DNA of 64,000 bases from Actinoplanes flavus (lineage in GTDB: Bacteria; Actinomycetota; Actinomycetes; Mycobacteriales; Micromonosporaceae). The stretch spans positions 151,472 through 215,471 of the forward strand of contig NZ_JAGFNS010000017.1 of assembly GCF_017592555.1 (NCBI RefSeq). The letters run 5' to 3'. The position numbers and the translations under genes are program-made. Shown one piece after another: positions 8,657 through 18,123 of this stretch. How positions within the stretch are numbered: the stretch's first letter is position 1; the number at the start of each line of letters is the position of its first letter. The notes below the pieces were generated by a model. That model did not search any database. It was not told the DNA's origin and worked only from the letters and a program-made list of their open reading frames with translations.

Positions 8657-10113
8657 AGCCCGTATTCCTTCCACCGCTTGTCGACCAGCGAGACCACCTC
8701 GGGCGCCATCGTCATCTCCTCCGGCCAGCCCCGGGTGTAGCCCTCGGTCGGCAGCTTACGGGTGGCGTCGACACCTGCCTTGCCGCCCCAGAACTGCTGG
8801 TAGGAGGAGTGGTCCAGGTGGTCCACCGGGCCCTCGGTGAGCAGCAGGTCGCGGGCGTAGTCGACGTTGCCGAAGGCGCGGAAGGCGACCTCGTTGTAGT
8901 CGTGCACGTCGACGTCCTCGTCGACCACCACGATCAGCTTGACCAGCGACAGCAGGTGGGCGCCCCAGATCGCGCTCATCACCTTCTGCGCGTGCTTCGG
9001 ATAGCGCTTGCGGATGGAGACGATCAGGCAGTTGTGGAAGACGCCGGAGGCCGGCATGTCGTAGTCGACGATGTCCGGGATCAGGATCTTGGCGAGCGGC
9101 AGGAAGATCCGCTCGGTGGCCTTGCCCAGGCCGTGGTCCTCCTGCGGCGGCTTGGACGTGATGATCGAGTGGTAGATCGGCTTCTTCCGCATGGTCATCG
9201 TCTCGATGTGCAGCACCGGGAACGGCTCGACCGGGGTGTAGTAGCCGGTGTGGTCGCCGAACGGGCCCTCCGGGAGACGCTCGCCGGGCTCCAGGTAGCC
9301 CTCCAGCACGATCTGCGCCTCGGCCGGCACCTGCAACGGGACGGACACGCAGTCGACCATCTCGATCCGCTCGCCCTGCAGGAAGCCGGCGAACAGGTAT
9401 TCGTCGATGTCGGCCGGCAGGGGGGCGCTCGCCGCGTACGTCACCACGGGGTCGCAACCGATCGCGACCGCGACCGGAAGTCGCTGGCCGAGCCGCTCGG
9501 CCACCGCGTGATGCGCGGTCGAGTCCTTGTGGATCTGCCAGTGCATGCCGAGCGTGTTCTTCGAATGCTGCTGGAGCCGGTAGAGGCCGAGATTGCGCTT
9601 GCCGGTCTCCGGGTGCTTGGTATGGGTCAGCCCGAAGTTGTGGAAGATGCCGCCGTCACCGGGCCACACCTGGAGGCCGGGCAGCCGGTTCAGGTCGACC
9701 TCGTCGCCCCGGAGCACCACCTCCTGGCAGGGAGCGGTCTTCACCTTCTTCGGCGGCATCGACTTGAGCTGGAGCACCTTGCCGATGCCCTCGCGGATGC
9801 CGGACCAGCCGACCGGCAGCTCCGGCTTGGCGATCGCGCTGATCCGCTCGCCGACCTCGTCCAGCCGGTCGACGCCGAGGGCCATGGCCATCCGCTTCTC
9901 GGTGCCGAACAGGTTGATCACCACCGGCATGTCGCCCCGGGTGGGCCGCTCGAAGAGCAGCGCCGGACCGCCGGCCCGCACCGTCCGGGTCACGATCTCG
10001 CTGATCTCCAGGGTCGGGTCCACCGGCACGGTGACCCGCCGCAGCTCACCGGCCTCCTCGAGGGCGGCGATGAAGCTCTGCAGATCGGCATAGGGGAATC
10101 CACGCGGCGCCAT
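8653..10113 (-). CDS. mqnL: UbiD-family menaquinone biosynthesis decarboxylase (MqnL-like)
   Basis: 486 residues, usual for this family. It begins MAPRGFPYADLQSFIAAL, and contains GPFGDHTGYYTP, the conserved UbiD active-site region, and HEDHGL-like QEDHGLGKATER. UbiD enzymes are prenylated-FMN-dependent decarboxylases acting late in quinone synthesis. It is coupled to the downstream prenyltransferase and depends on the UbiX-family protein encoded at 5.6-6.2 kb. The start at 10113 was preferred over longer frames because it matches the family N-terminus. Confidence 0.92.
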   Translation of the reverse strand: MAPRGFPYADLQSFIAALEEAGELRRVTVPVDPTLEISEIVTRTVRAGGPALLFERPTRGDMPVVINLFGTEKRMAMALGVDRLDEVGERISAIAKPELPVGWSGIREGIGKVLQLKSMPPKKVKTAPCQEVVLRGDEVDLNRLPGLQVWPGDGGIFHNFGLTHTKHPETGKRNLGLYRLQQHSKNTLGMHWQIHKDSTAHHAVAERLGQRLPVAVAIGCDPVVTYAASAPLPADIDEYLFAGFLQGERIEMVDCVSVPLQVPAEAQIVLEGYLEPGERLPEGPFGDHTGYYTPVEPFPVLHIETMTMRKKPIYHSIITSKPPQEDHGLGKATERIFLPLAKILIPDIVDYDMPASGVFHNCLIVSIRKRYPKHAQKVMSAIWGAHLLSLVKLIVVVDEDVDVHDYNEVAFRAFGNVDYARDLLLTEGPVDHLDHSSYQQFWGGKAGVDATRKLPTEGYTRGWPEEMTMAPEVVSLVDKRWKEYGL

Positions 10114-10174
10114 GACCCCCAGTCTGGCACCCGGCTCCGTCACTGGAGATCCGGGACTGCCGTTGGAGACTTTC

Positions 10175-11020
10175 GTGAGGCTCCGGACCGTGACCCGATG
10201 GTGTGCGCTGACCGGTGTGGCCGCGGCTCTCGCGGTCGCCGCCCCGGCGATCTCGTCGGCCGACAGACGCCTGCCCGTGTGCGCGCCGGGCCGGGCGCCC
10301 ACCCGTCCGCCGACCGGTCCGGCGGACGTGGCCAGCCCGCGGGCGTGCCGGGCCGGGGCGCCGCTGACCGAGTCGGACAAGGTCCCGCCGGCCGCGTTCA
10401 CCCCGAGCGGCTACCACCATCTCGGCGCGGGCACCGGCGGCGAGTGGGGCGGGGTGTCCGGGCGCTTCTCCGTGGTGGACGGTTCGGTACGGCCCCGCAC
10501 GTACGACTTCGTGGTGGGCCGGTTCATGGCGAAGCGGGACCTCGGTGGGGGCCGGATCTCCTGGCTGGAGGCGGGCTGGGCGGAGACCGGCTGGGCCTCC
10601 CCCGGCCGCCAGCAGATCTACACCTTCAACACGAACACCAACCGGTGGCAGTTCTACGACCAGTACCCGGTCCGGGCCGGCGACCAGATCTGGCTGGACC
10701 TGAACAGTGACCAGAACGGCCGGTGGCGGGCCTGGCTGTGGTGGGACGACCGGTGGAACCTGCTCACCGAGCAGCAACTGCCGGTCGGCCCGGCCGCCTA
10801 CATCGAGCAGTACGTCGAGGTGCACGTCGACGCGTCCCGCCAGACCAAGATCGACGTGCCGAAGGTGACGGTCGACAACGTGCAGCTGCGCCCGGTCGGC
10901 GGCGGGCCCGCCCGGTACTGGCGTGACGACGTCGCGACCGTGACCGGGGCGGCCGCCCGCGGCGGGTTCTGCCTGGACTGGGTGACCCGCTACGACACGT
11001 GGACCGCCGGGGACTGCTGA
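10175..11020 (+). CDS. Secreted hypothetical protein
   Basis: 281 residues with a clear signal peptide (TVTRWCALTGVAAALAVAA, then AISSA). The GTG at 10175 is placed 6 nt after a GGAG, which decided the start. The mature part has no motif I recognise. It is rich in Trp, Tyr and Gly, with several WW/RWxAW stretches (GRWRAWLWWDDRW) and four late cysteines, suggesting an extracellular beta-rich fold. It is convergent with ccsB with only 3 bp between stops. Confidence 0.7.
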   Translation: MRLRTVTRWCALTGVAAALAVAAPAISSADRRLPVCAPGRAPTRPPTGPADVASPRACRAGAPLTESDKVPPAAFTPSGYHHLGAGTGGEWGGVSGRFSVVDGSVRPRTYDFVVGRFMAKRDLGGGRISWLEAGWAETGWASPGRQQIYTFNTNTNRWQFYDQYPVRAGDQIWLDLNSDQNGRWRAWLWWDDRWNLLTEQQLPVGPAAYIEQYVEVHVDASRQTKIDVPKVTVDNVQLRPVGGGPARYWRDDVATVTGAAARGGFCLDWVTRYDTWTAGDC

Positions 11021-11023
11021 CGC

Positions 11024-11947
11024 CTAGGCGTACGAGTGCAGGCCCTCGAAGAACAGGTTCACGCCGAACAGGTTCATCAGCATCGTCACGAAGCCGACGA
11101 CGGCGATCCAGGTGGCGGTGGTCCGCCTGACGCTCGGGGTGGCCCGGGCGTGCAGGTAGGCGGCGTAGACGATCCAGGAGATGAAGGCCCACACCTCCTT
11201 GGGGTCCCAGCCCCAGTAGCGGCCCCAGGACGCCTCGGCCCACAGCGGCCCGGCGATCAGCGCGCCGAACGTGAACAGCGGGAAGGCGAAGGCGTGCAGG
11301 CGGAAGGTGAGCCGCTCCAGCGTGCCCGCGTCACCGACCCGCTTGCCCAGCGTGTAGGGGAAGCCGCGCTTGCCGGTGTCCCACCCGTTCTTGATCAGGA
11401 ACATGGCGGCCGGGACCACGCCGACCAGCAGGATGCCGGACGAGATGATGATCGTCGAGACGTGGATGACGTACCAGTACGAGTTCAGCGCCGGGACCAG
11501 CGGCCCGACCGGGGTGTAGGCGACCAGCGCGGCCGCGCCCAGCAGCACCACCAGGGTCAGGCTGGCGAACAGGCCCAGATGCCGGACGGCCGGACGGCGC
11601 AGCAGCACACCGGCCCACACCGCGGAGCCGATCAGCGTGGTGGAGAGGATGTACTCGTACATGTTTCCCCAGGGCATCCGCTCGGCGGCGATGCCCCGGG
11701 TGACCGTGGTGGCCAGGTGCAGGGCCAGGGCGATCAGGTTGAGCGCCACCCCGATCCGGCCGACCAGCTCGCCCCGGTCGCGTTCCGGCGCCCCCTTCAG
11801 ATCGGGGACCGGAGCGCCGGCCCCCACGAGAGCGGCCCGGCCGATGTGGCTGCGCCGGCCGAACGCGTACTCCCCGGCGTAGCAGACCATGGCGGCCAGG
11901 TAGGCCAGCACGGTCAGCGCCATGAGCTGATTGGACAACTCCGCCAT
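11024..11947 (-). CDS. ccsB: Cytochrome c biogenesis protein CcsB/CcsA (System II heme handling)
   Basis: 307-residue multi-spanning membrane protein with the diagnostic tryptophan-rich WWD-type motif, here RYWGWDPKEVWAF, and flanking conserved histidines. With ResB it moves heme across the membrane and attaches it to apocytochrome c. The ATG overlaps the ResB stop (TGATG). It is the last gene of the chain hemL - phosphatase - resA - ccdA - resB - ccsB. Confidence 0.93.
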   Translation of the reverse strand: MAELSNQLMALTVLAYLAAMVCYAGEYAFGRRSHIGRAALVGAGAPVPDLKGAPERDRGELVGRIGVALNLIALALHLATTVTRGIAAERMPWGNMYEYILSTTLIGSAVWAGVLLRRPAVRHLGLFASLTLVVLLGAAALVAYTPVGPLVPALNSYWYVIHVSTIIISSGILLVGVVPAAMFLIKNGWDTGKRGFPYTLGKRVGDAGTLERLTFRLHAFAFPLFTFGALIAGPLWAEASWGRYWGWDPKEVWAFISWIVYAAYLHARATPSVRRTTATWIAVVGFVTMLMNLFGVNLFFEGLHSYA

Positions 11948-13539
11948 CAGGGCGTCCCTTCCTTGATGTGCCGGGTGAGCGCCGCGAACTCGTCGCCGAA
12001 ACCTGGGTAGTCGGTACGGGGCAGGCCACCTGCTTCGGTCACGCTACCGCCCTCGGCGGAAGCCACCCGGAACCAGACCCTACGGCGGTGCGTGAACAGC
12101 GACAGCATCAACCCGGCCAGCCCCAGCACCGCCCCGATCAGCATGAGGAACTGGGTCGGGTCGTGCCGGATCGAGATCGTGGCGAACCGGCGGATTCCGG
12201 CGAACTCGAGCGTGCTGCCGTCGTCGAGGGTCCACTTCTCGCCGGGCCGCAGCACGTACGGCCGCTCGCCGCTGATCTTCTTGAGGTCGCCGTCGGCGAT
12301 CTGCTCACGGTTCAGCGCGTAGACCGAGCTCGGCTTGCCGACGTCCAGCCCCAGGTCGCCGCGGTAGGCCGCGATGTAGAGCACCGGGTTGTCGGCGGCC
12401 GGGAACTGCGAGGTGGCGCTGCCGTCGGTGCCGCCGGTGGGCAGGAAGACACCCTCGAAGCCCATCTGGAGCTTCGGGTCCCGCGCGCCGGTGGCCGGAT
12501 CGAGGTTGACGTCCGGGAACTGGACGACCCCCTCGCTGGTCATGTTGAGGTCGCCGGGCAGGAACGGGACGACCTTGGTCTGCGAGACGCCGTACCGGTC
12601 GGTGTAGCGCAGCACCGGAGCGTACCCCTGACCGATCAGGTTGATGTTGGCGCCGTCGAGCCGCAGCGGGTCGTTGACGGTGAACCGATCCGGGCGGTAG
12701 TCGCCGCCGTTCTCGCTCACCTCGACCGTGGCCTCGAACGACTTCGGGATCCCGGAGGACTGGAAGGTGGATTCGAAATCGGTCATCCGCACGCAGAAGT
12801 CGGGCAGGTCGGAGGCATCCACCCGGGGGCCGAGAACCGACTCGTCGAACTGCGTGACAGCGCTGCAGAAACCCTGGTCGGCACCCTCCACCAGGAGGCG
12901 GTTCGCGTGCCAGCCGTACCAGTGCCCGAAACCGACGCCGACCAGCACCGCCAGCATGGCGAAGTGGAAGAGCAGGTTGCCGGTCTCCTTGAGGTAGCCC
13001 TTCTCGGCCGCGACGGTCCAGCCGTCGGGCGTCTCCCGCAACCGGGTCCGCCAGCGCCGCCGGCGCAGCGTCTTCGCGATCTCCGCGGCCACGGCCGCGG
13101 GCTCCTCCGGGCGTTCCGCCGCGGGGGCATGCTGCGGCAGGCGGTCCAACCGCTTCGGAGCATCCGGGGGTACGGTCCGGAGCGCCCGGACGTGGTCACG
13201 CAACCGTGGCAGCACGCACCCGACGAGCGACGTGAACAGCAGCAGGTAGATCGCCGCGAACCAGGGTGACGCGTAGACGTCGAAGGCGAAGAGGCGGTCG
13301 ATCGCCGGAGCCAGTTTCGGATGGGCGGCGAAGTACTCGGCGACGTTCTCCCGGTTCACCGAGCGCTGCGGGAAGATCGAGCCCGGCACCGCGGCCACGG
13401 CCAGCAGGAAGAGCAGGATCAACGCCGTACGCATGCTGGTGAGCTGGCGCCAGGAGTTGCGCAGCAGCGCCCACAGCGGGTTGCCCCGGCCCGGCGGCGG
13501 CGCCCCGGCGGTGGCGGGACGGTCCTCGACGACTGTCAC
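11947..13539 (-). CDS. resB: Cytochrome c biogenesis protein ResB
   Basis: About 530 residues. Four membrane segments are visible: three in the first 220 residues (WRQLTSMRTALILLFLLAV, a second near FAAIYLLLF, a third near LLFHFAMLAVLVGVG) and one near the C-terminus (FLMLIGAVLGLAGLMLSLF). A large external domain lies between them. This is the ResB/Ccs1 plan, the partner of CcsB in System II. GTG start at 13539 overlaps the CcdA stop (GTGA); an upstream GTG at 13551 is an alternative. Confidence 0.92.
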   Translation of the reverse strand: MTVVEDRPATAGAPPPGRGNPLWALLRNSWRQLTSMRTALILLFLLAVAAVPGSIFPQRSVNRENVAEYFAAHPKLAPAIDRLFAFDVYASPWFAAIYLLLFTSLVGCVLPRLRDHVRALRTVPPDAPKRLDRLPQHAPAAERPEEPAAVAAEIAKTLRRRRWRTRLRETPDGWTVAAEKGYLKETGNLLFHFAMLAVLVGVGFGHWYGWHANRLLVEGADQGFCSAVTQFDESVLGPRVDASDLPDFCVRMTDFESTFQSSGIPKSFEATVEVSENGGDYRPDRFTVNDPLRLDGANINLIGQGYAPVLRYTDRYGVSQTKVVPFLPGDLNMTSEGVVQFPDVNLDPATGARDPKLQMGFEGVFLPTGGTDGSATSQFPAADNPVLYIAAYRGDLGLDVGKPSSVYALNREQIADGDLKKISGERPYVLRPGEKWTLDDGSTLEFAGIRRFATISIRHDPTQFLMLIGAVLGLAGLMLSLFTHRRRVWFRVASAEGGSVTEAGGLPRTDYPGFGDEFAALTRHIKEGTP

Positions 13540-14291
13540 AGCAGCACCCACTCACCGACGTCGACGCTGGTCATCAACCAGGTGAGGAAGTACTCGTACC
13601 GGCCGGAGACGAGCGCCACCCCGACCAGGATGAGCAGCACCCCGCCCACCCGGGTGACCCATCGGCTGTTGCGGCGGATCGCCTTGAACACGCCGAGCAG
13701 CCGGCGGAAGAAGAGCCCGAACAGGATGAACGGGACGCCCAGCCCGAGGCTGAAGGTGATCGCCAGGAGCACCGCCCGGTCGGCCTGCCCGGTCGTGGTG
13801 GCCAGCGCCATCACGCCGCCCAGGGTCGGGCCGACGCACGGGATCCAGGACAGCGCGAAGATCGCGCCGAAGACCGGGGCGCCCAGCAGCCCGGCGGCCG
13901 GCAGCCGGCTGATCCGGGCCTCCCGCTGGAAGCCCGGGATCACGCCGAGATAGCCCAGGCCCAGCACGATGACGAGAATCCCGAGGACGAGGTTGAGCGT
14001 GTCCCGATGGGTGATCATCGTGAAGCTGGCGGTGGTGGCGAGCGTGCCGAGCGTGAAGACGGTCGAGAAGCCGAGCACGAAGAGCCCGGTCCCGGCGAGG
14101 ATCCGGCCCTTCACCCGGCCGGTCGTCGCCTCCAGATCGGAACCGGCCAGCCCGGTGACGTACGAGAGGTAGCCTGGGAGCAGCGGCAACACGCACGGCG
14201 AGAGGATGCTCACCAGACCGGCGATGAGCGCCGCGCCGACCGCGAGCAGCAGCGGCCCGTCCATGACCGTGCCCCGGAACACCTCACCCAT
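13536..14291 (-). CDS. ccdA: Cytochrome c biogenesis protein CcdA (thiol electron transporter)
   Basis: 251 residues and about six membrane helices. Conserved Cys-Pro sites occur in SPCVLPLLPGY near the N-terminus and SWIPCVGPTLGG in the middle, the cysteine pair that carries electrons from cytoplasmic thioredoxin outward. The acceptor is probably the ResA-like lipoprotein encoded just upstream. The start ATG overlaps the ResA stop (TGATG). Confidence 0.93.
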   Translation of the reverse strand: MGEVFRGTVMDGPLLLAVGAALIAGLVSILSPCVLPLLPGYLSYVTGLAGSDLEATTGRVKGRILAGTGLFVLGFSTVFTLGTLATTASFTMITHRDTLNLVLGILVIVLGLGYLGVIPGFQREARISRLPAAGLLGAPVFGAIFALSWIPCVGPTLGGVMALATTTGQADRAVLLAITFSLGLGVPFILFGLFFRRLLGVFKAIRRNSRWVTRVGGVLLILVGVALVSGRYEYFLTWLMTSVDVGEWVLL

Positions 14292-14851
14292 CAGCCGACC
14301 GCCTCCGCCGCGATCCTCTCCACCAGCGGCTGCAACTCACCGTTGGTGGTCGAGCGCCGGATGGCGGCCGCGATCCGGCCCTGCCGGTCCAGGATCAGGG
14401 TGCTCGGCACCGCGCTCTGGGTCACGTCGAACTTGAGCCCGACCCGGCCCTCGAAGTCGTACACACTGCCGTAGGTGACGTGGTAGCCGCGCTCGAACGC
14501 CTTCGCCGAGTCCCGGTCGTCGCGGGTGTTGACGCCGAGGAAGGTGACGTTGGAGTCCTTGGTCGCCTGGTAGGTCTTCTCCAGGTCGTCCGCCTCGGCC
14601 CGGCACGGCGCGCACCAGGAGCCCCAGAAGTTGACCACGACCACCTTGCCGCGGTCCGCCTCCAGGTCGTAGGCGGCGCCGTCCAGCAGTTCCCCGGTCA
14701 CGCCGGAGACCAGCGGCCGCTCCGCCGCGGCGCACTCCACCACCATGTTCGTGGTGCCGCATTTCGTCGCCCAGTTCTCCTCGCCGCCGCAGCCGCTCAG
14801 GGCTCCGGCGGCGGTGACCGCGGTGAGGGCGGCGACGGCGAGGCGGCGCAC
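14291..14851 (-). CDS. resA: TlpA/ResA-family thiol-disulfide lipoprotein
   Basis: 186 residues. N-terminal lipoprotein signal with lipobox LSGC, then a thioredoxin fold with active site WCAPC and the usual VVNFWGSWCAPC context. It keeps apocytochrome c cysteines reduced outside the membrane, fed by CcdA. GTG start at 14851, only 2 nt after the upstream phosphatase stop, was chosen because it gives a proper signal peptide. Confidence 0.9.
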   Translation of the reverse strand: MRRLAVAALTAVTAAGALSGCGGEENWATKCGTTNMVVECAAAERPLVSGVTGELLDGAAYDLEADRGKVVVVNFWGSWCAPCRAEADDLEKTYQATKDSNVTFLGVNTRDDRDSAKAFERGYHVTYGSVYDFEGRVGLKFDVTQSAVPSTLILDRQGRIAAAIRRSTTNGELQPLVERIAAEAVG

Positions 14852-14853
14852 GG

Positions 14854-15510
14854 TCAGGCCCCCTTGGCTGTCTTGGCCGTCGCGGACATGGCGACCAGGT
14901 GTGCGGCGGGCTCCGAGTAGTCGATGCCGACCACCTTGGAACCCTCGAACCGGAACGAGGTCAGGCTGGCCAGACCACACTCGCGGCGCCTCGGATCGTG
15001 CCAGAGGCGCTTGCCCTCCACGTACCGCCGGAGCGTCCAGATGGGCAGCTGGTGCGAGACGCAGACCGCCTCGTGGCCCTCGGCCGCGACCCGGGCCGCC
15101 TGGACCGCCGCGAACATCCGCTGTGCGATCACCAGGTACGCCTCACCCCAGGACGGCGTGATCGGGTCACGCAGCACCCACCAGTGCCGCGGGTTGCTGA
15201 ACGCGCCGTCGCCGACCGAGACCTTCTTGCCCTCGAAGTAGTTCGCGCTCTCGATCAGCCGCACGTCGGCGGCGATGTCCAGTTTGAACTCGGCGGCGAA
15301 CGGGGCCGCGGTCTCCTGCGCACGCTCCAGCGGGCTGGCCACCACGTGCGTGATGTCCCGGCCGGACAGCACCTCGGCGGCCGCCTTCGCCATCTGGTGG
15401 CCCAGCTCGGAGAGGTGGAAGTCGGGCAGGCGCCCGTACAGGATCTTGGTGGGGTTGTAGACCTCGCCGTGCCGCAGCACGTGGACCGTGGTCTTCGTCG
15501 GCTCGGTCAA
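14854..15510 (-). CDS. Histidine phosphatase family protein (phosphoglycerate mutase-like)
   Basis: About 218 residues. Phosphohistidine motif VLRHGEVYNP near the N-terminus, second-half signature ASPLERAQETA, and a C-terminal CVSHQLPIW with the second catalytic His. Cytoplasmic. The start was placed at TTG 15510, 2 nt after the hemL stop, since the preceding codons do not resemble the family; the start is uncertain. Its regular place between hemL and resA in this chain suggests a heme or cytochrome-linked role, but the substrate is unknown. Confidence 0.82.
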   Translation of the reverse strand: MTEPTKTTVHVLRHGEVYNPTKILYGRLPDFHLSELGHQMAKAAAEVLSGRDITHVVASPLERAQETAAPFAAEFKLDIAADVRLIESANYFEGKKVSVGDGAFSNPRHWWVLRDPITPSWGEAYLVIAQRMFAAVQAARVAAEGHEAVCVSHQLPIWTLRRYVEGKRLWHDPRRRECGLASLTSFRFEGSKVVGIDYSEPAAHLVAMSATAKTAKGA

Positions 15511-15512
15511 GG

Positions 15513-16850
15513 TCAGGCTCCCGCTGCCGCTCGGGCCGCGTGCGGTGCCGCCGCGGCGATCGTTTCCAGTGCCAGGTCGTCGATCGCCGTCGACACGAAC
15601 CACGACTCGAAGGCGCTCGGCGGCAGGTAGACGCCACGGGCCAGCATGGTGTGGAAGAACGCCTTGAACGCGGCCGCGTCCTGGGTCTTCGCGGAGTCGT
15701 AGTCGACGACCTCGGCGTCGGTGAAGAAGATCGAGAACATGTTTCCGGCGTACGAGAGCCGGTGCGCGACACCCGCGGCGCCGAGCGCCTCCGAGCAGAG
15801 CGAGCCGATGGTGCCGGCCAGCTCGTCCAGGCGCTTGTAGGCGGCCGCGTCGGCGAGCCGCAGCGAGGTCAGGCCGGCGGCGCAGGCCAGCGGGTTACCG
15901 GAGAGGGTGCCCGCCTGGTAGACCGGGCCGGCCGGGGCGAGCCGGGACATGATCTCCCGGCGGCCGCCGAACGCCGCGGCGGGCAGGCCACCGCCCATCA
16001 CCTTGCCGAAGGTGAACAGGTCGGCGTCGACCGGGTGCAGTCCGGCCCAGCCGCCGGCGGAGACCCGGAAGCCGGTCATCACCTCGTCGATGATGAGCAG
16101 CGCGCCGTGCCGGTGGGCGATCTCGGCCAGCTTGCCGTTGAAGTCGTCGCGCGGGGTGACCACACCCATGTTTCCCGGAGCCGCCTCGGTGATGATCGCG
16201 GCGATTTCGGCGCCCTCGGACGCGAACGCCGCCTCGACGGCGGCCACGTCGTTGTACGGCAGCACGATCGTCTCGCTCGCCGCCGCACCGGTGACCCCGA
16301 GCGAGTCGGGCAGGCCGAGGGTGGCCACGCCGGACCCGGCCGCGGCGAGCAGCGCGTCCACGTGGCCGTGGTAGCAGCCGGCGAACTTCACGATCTTCGA
16401 CCGGCCGGTGTATCCACGGGCCAGCCGGATCGCGGTCATGGTCGCCTCGGTGCCCGAGTTGACCAGCCGCACCTCGTCGATCGGGGTCCGGCGGACGATC
16501 TCCTCGGCCAGATCCACCTCACCGGCGGTGGGCGTACCGAAACTGGTGCCCAGCGCCGCGGCGCGCTGCACCGCCTCGATGATCTCGGGGTGTGCGTGCC
16601 CGTGGATGAGCGGACCCCAGGAGCAGACCAGGTCGACGTAGCGGCGCCCGTCGACGTCGGTGAGCCACGGGCCGCTGCCCGAGGCCATGAACCGGGGCGT
16701 CCCGCCGACCGCGCGGAACGCACGCACAGGTGAATTCACCCCACCGGGCACGATGGCCTGGGCGCGGTCGAACAGGGCCTGGGAGACCGGGGCATCCTCC
16801 GGGTACGGAAGATCCGCGGTGGGATATGTCGTGGTCACAGCGGTCCCCAT
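15513..16850 (-). CDS. hemL: Glutamate-1-semialdehyde 2,1-aminomutase
   Basis: 445 residues. Class III PLP aminotransferase fold. Conserved PGGVNSPVRAF at the N-terminus, SGTEATMTAIRLARG, IIDEVMTGFRV and the PLP lysine in LFTFGKVMGGGLPAAAFGG. It converts glutamate-1-semialdehyde to 5-aminolevulinate, the first dedicated tetrapyrrole precursor. It heads the minus-strand chain leading into cytochrome c assembly genes, so heme supply and heme attachment are transcribed together here. Confidence 0.95.
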   Translation of the reverse strand: MGTAVTTTYPTADLPYPEDAPVSQALFDRAQAIVPGGVNSPVRAFRAVGGTPRFMASGSGPWLTDVDGRRYVDLVCSWGPLIHGHAHPEIIEAVQRAAALGTSFGTPTAGEVDLAEEIVRRTPIDEVRLVNSGTEATMTAIRLARGYTGRSKIVKFAGCYHGHVDALLAAAGSGVATLGLPDSLGVTGAAASETIVLPYNDVAAVEAAFASEGAEIAAIITEAAPGNMGVVTPRDDFNGKLAEIAHRHGALLIIDEVMTGFRVSAGGWAGLHPVDADLFTFGKVMGGGLPAAAFGGRREIMSRLAPAGPVYQAGTLSGNPLACAAGLTSLRLADAAAYKRLDELAGTIGSLCSEALGAAGVAHRLSYAGNMFSIFFTDAEVVDYDSAKTQDAAAFKAFFHTMLARGVYLPPSAFESWFVSTAIDDLALETIAAAAPHAARAAAGA

Positions 16851-16975
16851 TCTGTCAGCGGCATGGAACGAGTATTGCGAGAGGGTTGTTCACATCACCG
16901 GATGATGTCCTTCGAGCGCACGGTCTGATCGCGCCAGACGGGCCGATATACCCCGAAGAGGATAGGCTGAGCCGC

Positions 16976-17302
16976 GTGGAGCGTCCCGAGCTGTCCATCA
17001 CGGTTCAGCGCACCCCGGACGAGGTCGTCATCCAGCTCGCCGGGGAAATCGACGTGCTCACGGTCACCGAGTTGGCCGCCGTCGTCAACGAGATCCTGGC
17101 CGAGCCGCCGAACCGGATCGTGCTGGACATGGCCGGTGTGACGTTCTGTGACTCCCAGGGTCTCGGCACGCTGGTGGTGCTCAGCCGCAAGGCGCAGCAC
17201 GCGCAGGTGGTGCTGGCGCTGGTGAATGTCGGCGACTTCCTGATGCGTGTGCTCGACATCACCGGGCTCCGATCCGCCCTGATGATCAGCAGCAACACCT
17301 GA
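16976..17302 (+). CDS. STAS-domain anti-sigma factor antagonist
   Basis: 108 residues, a stand-alone STAS domain. The GTG at 16976 starts VERPELSITVQ. The phosphorylatable serine lies in VTFCDSQGLGTLV, the usual SpoIIAA/RsbV site. When unphosphorylated such proteins bind an anti-sigma kinase and free the sigma factor. No kinase gene is adjacent; partners may be the HATPase proteins at 25 kb or 34-35 kb. Confidence 0.88.
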   Translation: MERPELSITVQRTPDEVVIQLAGEIDVLTVTELAAVVNEILAEPPNRIVLDMAGVTFCDSQGLGTLVVLSRKAQHAQVVLALVNVGDFLMRVLDITGLRSALMISSNT

Positions 17303-17340
17303 CAGCCGGTCGGAGCCTGTGGATAACGCTGTGGACAACC

Positions 17341-18123
17341 TCAGCGGAAGTCGCCGCTGACGGTCGCGGTCACGTTCGCCCCGGTGGTCGCGGTCGCGGC
17401 GTAGGAGTCCCCGTTCGCGTCCCGCCCGCCGGTGGCATGGGTGTACCGCGCGGAGAACGTGTAGGTGCCCGGCTCCAGGGTGTCACCCGAGGACAGCACG
17501 AAGCGGTAGACCGCCGTCCCGGACTCCTCGGTGACGGTGCTGGTCACGCTCGCGCCGGGCACCTGCTGGCTGCCGCCGCGGGCGGTGAACCCGTCGGTCC
17601 GCACGATCCGGATCGTCACCTCGAGGGCGGTGAGCCGCTCGCCGGCCGTCACCGTGACGACGCTGCCGGCTTGGGAGTCGCCGTCCGGGACGACCGTGCC
17701 GTCCGCCCGCAGCGCGCTCTTCGCCGGCGCCACGCTGCCGGCGGTGGCCGACGGACTCGGCGACCGGCTGGGCGGCCGGGACTTCGGGGTCCTGGCGGGC
17801 GCGGAACTCGGGGTGCCGGTCGGGCCGATCGCGCTGGAGGAGGCCGGACCGCTCGGGGTGGGCTCGACCGTGACCGTCACCGAGGGGGTGGGCCCGGGAA
17901 CCGGGTCACCGTCACCGGCGACCGCCCACTGCGCGAACCCGCCGCCGCCGAGCACCGCGGCGACCGCCACGGCCGCTCCGGCGATCTTCACCCGGGGATG
18001 CTTCGCGACCTGGTTGCGCATGGCGGTCCGGGTGATCCGGTCGAGCATCGCCGCACGGTCCGGCCGGTGCGCCGCCGCCTCGGCGCGCAGTGCCGCGCGC
18101 AGCTCGGGTTCGATGAGCGTCAT
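17341..18123 (-). CDS. Single-pass membrane protein with Ser/Pro-rich linker, likely sigma-factor partner
   Basis: 260 residues. Cytoplasmic N-terminus of about 45 residues with conserved-looking RAALRAEAAAHRPD and ITRTAMRN stretches, a membrane segment (AGAAVAVAAVLGGGGFAQWA), a linker of about 75 residues rich in Pro, Ser and Thr, and a C-terminal beta-rich domain. The ATG overlaps the stop of an upstream minus-strand frame (ATGA), the layout seen for SigE-family sigma/partner pairs such as the one at 6.2-7.7 kb. The upstream gene is missing beyond its last codons (see 18120-18189). Confidence 0.6.
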   Translation of the reverse strand: MTLIEPELRAALRAEAAAHRPDRAAMLDRITRTAMRNQVAKHPRVKIAGAAVAVAAVLGGGGFAQWAVAGDGDPVPGPTPSVTVTVEPTPSGPASSSAIGPTGTPSSAPARTPKSRPPSRSPSPSATAGSVAPAKSALRADGTVVPDGDSQAGSVVTVTAGERLTALEVTIRIVRTDGFTARGGSQQVPGASVTSTVTEESGTAVYRFVLSSGDTLEPGTYTFSARYTHATGGRDANGDSYAATATTGANVTATVSGDFR

